Positions 1 through 5,571 of a DNA stretch of 6,206 nucleotides are shown one piece after another; within the stretch, counting starts at the first letter, position 1; each line of letters opens with the position of its first letter. This DNA is from JBHHYU01 sp046757725 (lineage in GTDB: Bacteria; Desulfobacterota; Binatia; UBA9968). Location of the stretch: positions 1 to 6,206 of the forward strand of contig JBHHYU010000136.1 in assembly GCA_046757725.1 (NCBI GenBank). The letters run 5' to 3'. The position numbers were made by a program, and so were the translations under genes. The notes beneath the pieces were generated by a model. The model was not told where the DNA came from. It saw only the letters and a list, made by a program, of their open reading frames with translations, and searched no databases.

Positions 1-302
1 TGAAGAATCAGGACAAAACGAAACAGGAACTCATACAGGACCTCGAGAGGGCGCACCAAAGGATCAGTGCACTGGAGGCCCTGGAAGACGACCGCAAGCG
101 GGCCGAGGAGGCGCTGCGGCAGAACGAGGAACGAACCCGCTTGATCGTGGAGTCTGCGCTCGACGCCGTTATCACAATGAACACACAAGGCCTCATCACG
201 GGCTGGAACACCCAGGCCGAGACCATCTTCGGCTGGTCCCGGGGTCCGGCCAGGCATATAACCACACACGAGGTCCCGCATGACAAAGATTTTGCTTGTT
301 GA
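1..302 (+). pseudogene. Truncated PAS-domain sensor histidine kinase, N-terminal remnant
   Basis: The reading frame starting at base 3 is open to TGA at 300-302, about 99 codons. Bases 1-2 are TG, so an ATG using the base just before the window is likely but cannot be seen. The first 45 or so residues are charged and heptad-like (coiled coil, including EEALRQNEERTRLIVESA). They lead into the start of a PAS domain: ALDAVITMNTQGLITGWN, then AETIFGW. After GWSR the family pattern is lost, and the frame ends about 20 residues later without the rest of the PAS, an HisKA phosphoacceptor His or an ATPase domain. A normal kinase of this type would be several hundred residues. The stop lies inside the next gene, a 23-base overlap, as if an internal deletion had joined the kinase's 5' part to its very 3' end. 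It could still be translated as a short peptide. Family assignment is good; the deletion is inferred. Confidence 0.7.
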
Positions 303-657
303 GGATAACGAAGAGAATCGAGACATGTTGTCCCGGCGTCTCACGCGGCGCGGCTACGAGGTGGTGATCGCGCTGGATGGCGGACAGGGCGTGGCCATGG
401 CCCAATCGGAAATTCCTGACCTCATTCTGATGGACATGGATTTACCAGTGCTGAATGGCTGGGAAGCGACACGGCAGCTCAAAACGGCGCCCGAGACCCA
501 TGCCATCCCCATTATCGCGCTCACGGCCCATGCGATGATGGGCGACCGGGAGAAAGCTCTCGAGGCCGGATGCGACGACTACGACACCAAGCCGATCGAA
601 TTCCCGCGGCTGCTGGGAAAAATTGAGGCCTTCTTGGGCAAGGGAACCACATCATGA
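280..657 (+). CDS. Single-domain response regulator (CheY/DivK-like receiver)
   Basis: This 125-residue protein is a receiver (REC) domain with no output domain, the usual length for CheY, DivK or Spo0F-type phosphorelay proteins. Key residues are all present: acidic pocket E8/D9 in ILLVEDN, phosphoacceptor D52 in LILMDMDLP, switch T82 in IALTAHAM and K104 in DTKP. The start is supported by GAGG at 270-273, six bases before the ATG. The gene begins inside the kinase remnant and overlaps the next gene by four bases (ATGA), so the two regulators are probably translationally coupled. It should be cytoplasmic and phosphorylated by a histidine kinase. The upstream kinase is truncated, so the actual donor is probably encoded elsewhere. 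Its N-terminal third resembles the receiver of the next protein (NRDMLSRRL-RRGY in both), suggesting an old tandem duplication. Family certain; partner unknown. Confidence 0.93.
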   Translation: MTKILLVEDNEENRDMLSRRLTRRGYEVVIALDGGQGVAMAQSEIPDLILMDMDLPVLNGWEATRQLKTAPETHAIPIIALTAHAMMGDREKALEAGCDDYDTKPIEFPRLLGKIEAFLGKGTTS

Positions 658-2102
658 CTGCCACCCAAGCCTCCGTGCTCGTCGTTGACGACAACCCGGA
701 CAACCGTGACATGCTGTCCCGGCGTCTGGCGCGGCGGGGCTACACCGTCGCCGTCGCGGAAGACGGAGATCAGGCATTGAAAATGAGTGACACGGAGCAC
801 TTCGACCTGGTGCTCCTCGACATTATGATGCCCGGGATGAGCGGCCTGGAAGTCCTCAAGATCCTCCGCGAGCGATATTCGGTGGCAGACCTGCCCGTCA
901 TCATGGCCACGGCGAAAGATCAGAGCAGTGATATTGTCGAAGCCTTGAAGATCGGGGCGAATGACTATGTGACGAAACCGCTCGATTTCCCTGTGGTTCT
1001 CGCCCGCGTCGAAACCCAGTTGGCCCTCAAGCGGGCGACGGAGGAAATCCGGCGACTTGCTGACCAGCTTGAGCTGCGCAACCGGTTCATTCGCGAGACC
1101 TTTGGGCGCTACCTGACGGATGACGTGGTCGCCAATCTGCTGGACTCCCCCACCGGATTACAGTTGGGAGGGGAAAAGCGCAAGATCACGATGATGATGT
1201 CCGATCTCCGAGGCTTCACATCGCTGTCGGAACGATTAGCGCCGGAACGGGTCGTGGCCCTCCTCAATCGCTATCTGGCCACCATGGTCACGATCATCAA
1301 GCAGTACCAGGGCACCATCGATGAGTTCATTGGCGACGCGATCTTCGTCCTCTTCGGGGCGCCGGTCTGGCAGGAGGACGATGCCCAACGGGCGGTGGCT
1401 TGCGCCGTGGCGATGCAGTTAGCCATGACTGAGGTCAACGCACAGAACAGACAGGACGGCCTGCCCGAGGTGGAAATGGGCATCGGGGTGCACACGGGCG
1501 AAGTGGTGGTGGGGAATATCGGCTCGCCCGAACGCATGAAGTACGGGGTGGTGGGCAGTCATGTCAACCTCACCTCCCGTATCCAGTCCTTCACCCTAGG
1601 GGGCCAGATTCTGATCTCCGAAGCCACACGCCAAGACATCGGGCTTTTCGCCAAGATTGGAAAGGAGATGGAGGTCAAAGCTAAGGGATTTGAACAGCCC
1701 ATCCCCCTCTCCGAAATCCGGGGGATTGGCGGTGAGCATAATCTCGTGCTGCCCCAAACCGAAGATAAGCTCGTTCCGCTGCCTCAGGAGATCCCTTTCA
1801 GCTATACCGTGGTCGAAGGGGACCATCTAAGTGGAGAAATGTTCACGGGAAGCTTCATCAAGCTGTCACCTAAGGGGGCAGAGGCACGGTTGGAACATCC
1901 CGTCCCCCCCTTGAGCAATCTCAACATGCACCTCATTGCCGGCAATGGCGAAGAGATCCCTGGAGTGCTTTACGGGAAGGTCGTGGAAAAATTGTCAGAG
2001 AGTAGCACAGATTTTTCTGTCCGTTTCACCTCGATGCCGCCAGAAGTCGAAACCTTCTTACGTGACCTCTTAAAACAGTGCTCTCCAGGAAACGCAGCAT
2101 AG
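654..2102 (+). CDS. Response regulator with class III adenylate/guanylate cyclase and PilZ-like C-terminal domain
   Basis: The 482-residue protein has four parts. Residues 1-125 are a receiver: acidic pocket D12/D13, phosphoacceptor D56 in VLLDIMMP, T86, K108 in TKP. Residues 126-165 are a signalling helix (KRATEEIRRLADQLELRNRF). Residues 175-355 are a class III cyclase catalytic domain: metal-binding D184 in SDLRGFTSLSE and D228 in FIGDAIFVLFG, and transition-state N305 and R309 in VNLTSR. The purine-selecting positions are E224 and G298 rather than the adenylate cyclase Lys and Asp/Thr, so the product could be cGMP. Residues about 380-475 have the PilZ beta-barrel pattern but a degenerate ligand motif (KLSPKG in place of D/N-x-S-x-x-G, no clear RxxxR). 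The protein should be cytoplasmic and controlled by phosphorylation. The start overlaps the preceding stop, with AAGGGA eight bases upstream. Domain identity is secure; nucleotide specificity is not settled. Confidence 0.93.
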   Translation: MTATQASVLVVDDNPDNRDMLSRRLARRGYTVAVAEDGDQALKMSDTEHFDLVLLDIMMPGMSGLEVLKILRERYSVADLPVIMATAKDQSSDIVEALKIGANDYVTKPLDFPVVLARVETQLALKRATEEIRRLADQLELRNRFIRETFGRYLTDDVVANLLDSPTGLQLGGEKRKITMMMSDLRGFTSLSERLAPERVVALLNRYLATMVTIIKQYQGTIDEFIGDAIFVLFGAPVWQEDDAQRAVACAVAMQLAMTEVNAQNRQDGLPEVEMGIGVHTGEVVVGNIGSPERMKYGVVGSHVNLTSRIQSFTLGGQILISEATRQDIGLFAKIGKEMEVKAKGFEQPIPLSEIRGIGGEHNLVLPQTEDKLVPLPQEIPFSYTVVEGDHLSGEMFTGSFIKLSPKGAEARLEHPVPPLSNLNMHLIAGNGEEIPGVLYGKVVEKLSESSTDFSVRFTSMPPEVETFLRDLLKQCSPGNAA

Positions 2103-2252
2103 ATGTCTAGCTCGTGCTGAGCCTAACTTTCCCGTCAGGTCTTACAAGCACAAGCTGAACCATTAACTTTGCTGTAAACAACTTTGCAATACGGCAGTCA
2201 AGCTGCCCGAGCTCAATCTTTGATAGACGCGTAGACAAAACGCGGGTGACGA

Positions 2253-2265
2253 CGGTGATTCACCG
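2253..2265. repeat. 13-base perfect palindrome, possible operator
   Basis: CGGTGATTCACCG is a perfect inverted repeat of six bases around one central base. It lies 47 bases upstream of the -35 element at 2312, a position where an activator could bind. It differs from the CRP (TGTGA-N6-TCACA) and FNR (TTGAT-N4-ATCAA) consensus in spacing and sequence, so I do not assign it to a known regulator. A short RNA hairpin or chance are alternatives. Confidence 0.3.
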
Positions 2266-2311
2266 CCGCAAATAGGGTCGTGGAGGAACTTACCCAAAGA
2301 AACCCTGTAGC

Positions 2312-2340
2312 TTGACATTTCTCCCACGGCAGGGGATACT
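2312..2340 (+). promoter_or_regulatory. Sigma70-type promoter for the NDH-2 / cytochrome / CNB genes
   Basis: A perfect -35 hexamer TTGACA (2312-2317) is followed, after a 17-base spacer, by GATACT (2335-2340), which matches the TATAAT -10 box at four of six positions including its final T. Transcription would start near 2346-2348. It faces the NDH-2 gene and lies in non-coding DNA after the cyclase, which fits a separate transcript for the redox genes. No experimental start site is available, and other sigma factors could act elsewhere in the gap. Confidence 0.6.
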
Positions 2341-2344
2341 CATG

Positions 2345-2378
2345 CCCCGTTTAGGAGTTGTTAAAAATGAAACCGGGG
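2345..2378 (+). promoter_or_regulatory. Leader hairpin enclosing an AGGAG and a four-codon ORF
   Basis: CCCCGTTT (2345-2352) pairs with AAACCGGGG (2370-2378), leaving one bulged C. The loop at 2353-2369 contains AGGAG and the ATG of a tiny ORF (M-K-P-G, stop at 2379-2381). The stem begins right where the predicted promoter would initiate, so a start a few bases further in would shorten it. A role in leader translation or message stability is possible but is inference only. Confidence 0.3.
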
Positions 2379-2559
2379 TGACCATAGCAGCTCGCCCACC
2401 TGCGGCACAATCGACGGCGCACCAAACACTCAGGCGCCTTCCGGGGCGGAGCATGGCCTCGAGGGCGTTTTACTTTTCCGAGGGGCAGAAGCGAGTGTAT
2501 CGCCTCATTTTCTGTTCCATTCGTACCCTATCACGCGGTCGCCGCAAGGTCAGGGAAAA

Positions 2560-4215
2560 ATGGGTACGGCCGTGAATGCGAACCGGCGGACGTCTATTGT
2601 GATCTTGGGGGGCGGATTTGGCGGGGTCTATACCGCCTTGCACCTGCGCAAGCTATTGAAGCGGGAGCCGGATGTTGACGTCACCTTGATCAACCGGGAA
2701 AACTATTTTGTCTTTCAGCCGATGCTCCCGGAGGTGATCTCGGGGAGCGTCGGAATCGTGGATACCATCGTCCCAATCCGACGACTCTGCCCTGGGGTGA
2801 ACCTCCTCACGCGAGACGTGGAGATCATTGATCTTGACGCGAAGGTGATCACCACTTCCCCTGGCTTCTGGCCTCAGCCCCGAAAGCTCGAGTACGATTA
2901 CCTGGTCCTGGCCCTCGGTACGGTCATGAACTTTGCCGGGTTGCCAGGCCTCCAGGAGCATGGACTGCCCTTTAAGACCCTGGGCGATGCCTTGTTCCTT
3001 CGGAATCACATTCTCCATATCTTGGAAGAAGCCAACATTGAGGAGGAGAGCGATCGCCGGGAGAAGCTGCTCACGTTCGTCGTGGCCGGTGGCGGTTTTT
3101 CTGGCGTGGAGGCGATCGCAGAAGTCAATGATTTTGTGCGCGAGGCTGCCAAGGCCTACCGTCGAATAGATCTCAACGAAATACGGGTGGTGCTCCTCCA
3201 CTCCGGCTCCCGTATTCTCCCGGAGTTAAGCGAGGACCTCGGTAATTTTGCCCAACGGATCCTCGAGCGCCGGAAGGTAGAGATCCGCTTGAAGACCAGT
3301 CTCGCTGGCGCGACCGGTGAGCATGTTCTCGTCGAAGGTGGAGAACGGATCCCAACGAAAACCCTGATCAGCACCGTACCCTCGGCCCCCCATCCGCTGC
3401 TGGCATCCCTCCCCTGCCGTAAGGAAAAAGGGCGGATCGTCACGAACGAATTCCTGGAGCTGCCGGAATTCCCTGGGGTGGTCGCGGTGGGCGATTGTGC
3501 CTGGATTGTAGACCAGAAGAGTGGTCAGCCTTGCCCCCCAACGGCCCAGCATGCCATCCGCCAGGCGAAGTGCATCGCAACGAACATCGTCGCTGGTATC
3601 CGGGGGACGCCAAGGCGCGCCTTCACATATTCCAGCCTTGGCACCGTGGCAGCCCTCGGCCACCATTCGGCCGTTGCGGACGTCGTGGGGATAAAGGTCT
3701 CCGGCTATCTTGCCTGGCACCTGTGGCGGTTCTTTTACTTTATGAAACTGCCCGGGCTGGATCGGAAGCTGAGGGTGGCGATAGATTGGTTGCTGGACGT
3801 GATCCTCCCGATGGATATTGTCCAGCTCAAGATCGCACGTTCCACAAGCATCTCCCACGAACACTTCGAATCGGGAGAAGCCATTTTCAGGCAGGGCGAT
3901 TGGGGAGACAAGGTGTACATCATCATGAAAGGGGAAGTGGAGGTCGTGCGGGAAGAACCGGGGAAAGGAGAGGTCCTACTCACCAAGCAGGGCCCAGGGG
4001 ACTGCTTTGGGGAGCTGGCCCTGCTCAGCAACGCCCCTAGGTCGGCCACGGTGCGCACCGTCACAGCGGTAGATGCCCTCACGATCGACCGAGGGGCTTT
4101 CAACTCTTTGCTGGCTGGCTTCGCCCCGCTTCGGAAGATTTTTGAGCAGATGAGCCAGGAACGCCTCGAGAGGGACAAGGCCCGTTTAGACATTTTGGAG
4201 CGGGAGTTACACTGA
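2560..4215 (+). CDS. Type II NADH:quinone dehydrogenase with C-terminal cyclic-nucleotide-binding domain
   Basis: The 551-residue protein joins two modules. Residues 12-425 match NDH-2, a non-proton-pumping flavoenzyme that oxidises NADH and reduces membrane quinone. They contain FAD-binding ILGGGFGGVYTA (15-26), a NAD-binding motif VVAGGGFSGVE (174-184), FAD-contacting VVAVGDCA (307-314) and quinone-site AQHAIRQ (329-335). An aromatic/amphipathic C-terminal region (about 383-425, with WHLWRFFYFMKLPG) is where NDH-2 enzymes normally attach to the membrane. Usual NDH-2 length is about 400-450. Here residues about 432-540 add a CNB domain with IFRQGDWGDKVYII and an intact phosphate-binding cassette FGELAL (483-488) plus PRSATV (493-498), including R494. 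A C-terminal charged helix follows. ATG at 2560 has AGGGA only three bases away but AAGGT nine bases away; GTG at 2572 is an alternative start. Catalytic family is secure; nucleotide control is inferred from the domain. Confidence 0.92.
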   Translation: MGTAVNANRRTSIVILGGGFGGVYTALHLRKLLKREPDVDVTLINRENYFVFQPMLPEVISGSVGIVDTIVPIRRLCPGVNLLTRDVEIIDLDAKVITTSPGFWPQPRKLEYDYLVLALGTVMNFAGLPGLQEHGLPFKTLGDALFLRNHILHILEEANIEEESDRREKLLTFVVAGGGFSGVEAIAEVNDFVREAAKAYRRIDLNEIRVVLLHSGSRILPELSEDLGNFAQRILERRKVEIRLKTSLAGATGEHVLVEGGERIPTKTLISTVPSAPHPLLASLPCRKEKGRIVTNEFLELPEFPGVVAVGDCAWIVDQKSGQPCPPTAQHAIRQAKCIATNIVAGIRGTPRRAFTYSSLGTVAALGHHSAVADVVGIKVSGYLAWHLWRFFYFMKLPGLDRKLRVAIDWLLDVILPMDIVQLKIARSTSISHEHFESGEAIFRQGDWGDKVYIIMKGEVEVVREEPGKGEVLLTKQGPGDCFGELALLSNAPRSATVRTVTAVDALTIDRGAFNSLLAGFAPLRKIFEQMSQERLERDKARLDILERELH

Positions 4216-4227
4216 CGCAGCACCATC

Positions 4228-4233
4228 GGGAGG
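4228..4233 (+). promoter_or_regulatory. Ribosome binding site fixing a GTG start
   Basis: GGGAGG lies five bases before GTG at 4239. No ATG lies near the site in the tetrahaem cytochrome frame, so this strong Shine-Dalgarno sequence sets the start. The gap from the NDH-2 stop is only 23 bases, consistent with one transcript. Confidence 0.7.
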
Positions 4234-4238
4234 CGATC

Positions 4239-4901
4239 GTGCCCCAAGCACAGATTCCACACGGTGTTCCCCCCCATGAGCCCTTGACCGCCGTCACATT
4301 TGCCAATCAGATCGGAATTGGTTTATGCATCATCGCTCTCTTGGCCGTCCTCTACACGGCGATCTATCACCGGAACCGACTCTTGGAACCGAAGTTGATG
4401 TGGTTACATCTGATCGGTCTTGCTATCCTGCCATTGTTCATCTGGTTCCTGGGCAACTTTGTGGCGATTGAAGGGGCGAAGAAGGCCGCGTTCTGCGGTT
4501 CCTGCCATCCTGTGATGGATCCGTACATAAACGACATGCTAGATCCATCTAGCAAAACGCTCGCAGCCTCCCATTTTCAGAATCGCTATATCGTCGCCGA
4601 GCACTGTTACGCCTGTCATGTCAGTTACGGGCTCTTTGGCACCTTTGAGGCAAAAATGGCGGGATTGAAAGACGTGTATCGATTCTATACCGGGACCTGG
4701 GAACTTCCTATTAAACTTTCTCTCCCGTATTCCAACTGGAACTGTTTATACTGCCACGACGGGTCCAAGAAGTTTGAGGACTTGGATCTTCATGTCGACT
4801 TCCGAGAGGATTTTGACTCCGACGACGTGTCCTGCCTCAAATGTCACTCCCTCGCGCATCCCCCACAATCAACCCCACGGCATAAGAAAGAAGGCGCGTG
4901 A
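4239..4901 (+). CDS. Membrane-anchored tetrahaem cytochrome c, NapC/NrfH-like
   Basis: The 220-residue protein has two hydrophobic segments, at about residues 24-43 and 56-75, followed by a haem-binding part with four CXXCH sites: CGSCH (86-90), CYACH (123-127), CLYCH (169-173) and CLKCH (199-203). Met93 just after the first haem motif and His112 in LAASHF are possible axial ligands. Four haems on a small anchored domain is the pattern of NapC/NirT/NrfH quinol dehydrogenases, which pass electrons from quinol to periplasmic redox partners. Those proteins usually have one N-terminal anchor; this one has two, so it is a divergent relative or a related family. It follows the NDH-2 by 23 bases and overlaps the next gene by four (GTGA), so all three are probably co-transcribed. 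The haem domain should face the periplasm. Haem count is certain; the electron partner is unknown. Confidence 0.88.
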   Translation: MPQAQIPHGVPPHEPLTAVTFANQIGIGLCIIALLAVLYTAIYHRNRLLEPKLMWLHLIGLAILPLFIWFLGNFVAIEGAKKAAFCGSCHPVMDPYINDMLDPSSKTLAASHFQNRYIVAEHCYACHVSYGLFGTFEAKMAGLKDVYRFYTGTWELPIKLSLPYSNWNCLYCHDGSKKFEDLDLHVDFREDFDSDDVSCLKCHSLAHPPQSTPRHKKEGA

Positions 4902-5491
4902 ATACGGTCCTTTCAAACATTTTGGCCGATTGGTACAAACGGACTGCCCTCATCCTTGCCCAAGTCCTGACCGTCTCGGCCACCATCATGGCAATCATCC
5001 TCTTCGTCAATGTCGGTCCGGCGACAGTGACTGTGTTTATGTTGGCAGCGCAACCTTTTATCTTGCTCTCGATTCTCATATGCCTCGTAATCGTGGTCAC
5101 GACACCAGAGCGGGAGCTGATCAAAGAGCACTTTGCACGAGGAGCAATTATCTTCCGAAAAGGGGAGATGGGGGACAAGGTTTACGTCATCGAGAACGGG
5201 CAAGTGGAAGCGGTCGAGGAGGAACCCGGAAAGGAGGCAAAGGTCATTCGTACCATGGGGCCAGGAGATCACTTTGGCGAGATTGCCCTCATCCGACGGA
5301 TTCCACGAACGCTGACTGTCCGGGCGGTGACTGACCTCGACGTCCTTGCCATTAAAGCTGGCGCGTTTACCTCGCTCTTCGCCCATTTGCCGGTGCTGAG
5401 GGACACCTTTCAGCAGGTGGTGGAGCGGCGCCTGGAAACCACGAAGCAGGATGTTCACCGCAGCCATGGCGAAAGTGGATCTTCACTGTAG
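4898..5491 (+). CDS. Two-TM membrane protein with cyclic-nucleotide-binding domain
   Basis: This 197-residue protein has two predicted membrane segments at about residues 18-39 and 43-68. Residues 76-180 form a CNB domain: IFRKGEMGDKVYVI (85-98) and a phosphate-binding cassette FGEIAL (126-131) plus PRTLTV (136-141), with R137 intact. No pore helix, kinase, phosphodiesterase or DNA-binding motif is seen, so the protein looks like a membrane-tethered nucleotide sensor or adaptor rather than a channel. Its CNB domain is about half identical, by eye over about 105 residues, to the C-terminal domain of the NDH-2 two genes upstream, starting with the same EHF-x-x-G-x-x-IFR pattern. GTG at 4898 overlaps the cytochrome stop, with AAGG three bases upstream. 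It is probably translationally coupled and may act on the cytochrome or the dehydrogenase. Domain secure; role unknown. Confidence 0.87.
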   Translation: MNTVLSNILADWYKRTALILAQVLTVSATIMAIILFVNVGPATVTVFMLAAQPFILLSILICLVIVVTTPERELIKEHFARGAIIFRKGEMGDKVYVIENGQVEAVEEEPGKEAKVIRTMGPGDHFGEIALIRRIPRTLTVRAVTDLDVLAIKAGAFTSLFAHLPVLRDTFQQVVERRLETTKQDVHRSHGESGSSL

Positions 5492-5500
5492 CTTTTTTTT
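5474..5500 (+). terminator. Weak candidate intrinsic terminator after the CNB gene
   Basis: A short stem AGTGG/TCACT (5474-5478 with 5483-5487, one G-U pair) lies just before and across the stop codon of the CNB gene. Five bases later comes a run of eight T (5493-5500). The T run is striking but the stem is short and not adjacent, so termination may be partial or absent. Confidence 0.35.
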
Positions 5501-5523
5501 GCACCCCGCTTCGACCATTCTTT

Positions 5524-5551
5524 CATGCAATGACAATTCAGTCGTTGCGTG
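5524..5551 (+). repeat. Long imperfect stem-loop upstream of the monohaem cytochrome gene
   Basis: CATGCAATGAC (5524-5534) and GTCGTTGCGTG (5541-5551) can form an 11-pair RNA stem with two G-U pairs around the loop AATTCA. There is no T run after it on either strand, so it is not a typical terminator. It sits 30 bases before the cytochrome start, where it could be a leader structure, an mRNA-stabilising hairpin or a protein-binding site. Confidence 0.4.
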
Positions 5552-5571
5552 CAGTGATGTGTGCCACGAAG

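Larger units (their letters stand above)
2103..2559 (+). other. 457-base intergenic region with promoter and probable structured leader
   Basis: No convincing gene lies here. Going through it: a GGCAG/CTGCC stem at 2193-2207 follows the cyclase but lacks a T run, so no intrinsic terminator is obvious. A 13-base palindrome lies at 2253-2265. A sigma70-type promoter lies at 2312-2340. A bulged hairpin at 2345-2378 holds an AGGAG and a four-codon ORF. A further CCTCG/CGAGG inverted repeat lies at 2457-2461 and 2479-2483. If the promoter is used, the NDH-2 message has a leader of about 210 bases, long enough for cis regulation. I recognise no known riboswitch core. Confidence 0.6.

Noticed and set aside
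2253..2310. Possible c-di-GMP or other riboswitch upstream of the NDH-2 promoter
   Set aside because: The hairpins here do not show a GEMM-type core or another aptamer pattern I know, and they lie upstream of the predicted transcription start.
2312..2575. 87-codon + strand frame in the gap before the NDH-2 gene, which could also begin at ATG 2342 with AGGGG six bases upstream
   Set aside because: It would overlap the best promoter in the window and the NDH-2 start. The predicted protein is Arg-rich with few acidic residues and no recognisable motif, and the region is better explained as a leader.
2653..3201. Long minus-strand frame inside the NDH-2 gene, plus similar ones at 3226-3864 and 3735-4277
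   Set aside because: They lie opposite a clearly coding gene with full FAD and NAD motifs, show no family motifs of their own, and are expected shadows in GC-rich DNA.
3495..4040. 181-codon + strand frame overlapping the CNB part of the NDH-2 gene
   Set aside because: It is a frame-shifted shadow. The NDH-2 frame carries the conserved motifs without a break through this stretch.
4774..5334. 186-codon + strand frame spanning the cytochrome/CNB junction
   Set aside because: It is out of frame with both real genes, is rich in His, Arg and Pro, and has no motif. The GTGA overlap of the two real genes explains the junction.
4898..5491. Reading the two-TM CNB protein as a cyclic-nucleotide-gated ion channel
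   Set aside because: No selectivity-filter sequence (such as TVGYGD) or pore helix lies between the two hydrophobic segments; they are separated by only about three residues.
5511..5537. Possible promoter for the monohaem cytochrome gene (TCGACC, 15-base spacer, GACAAT)
   Set aside because: Both boxes match poorly and the spacing is short; it is not good enough to list as a feature.
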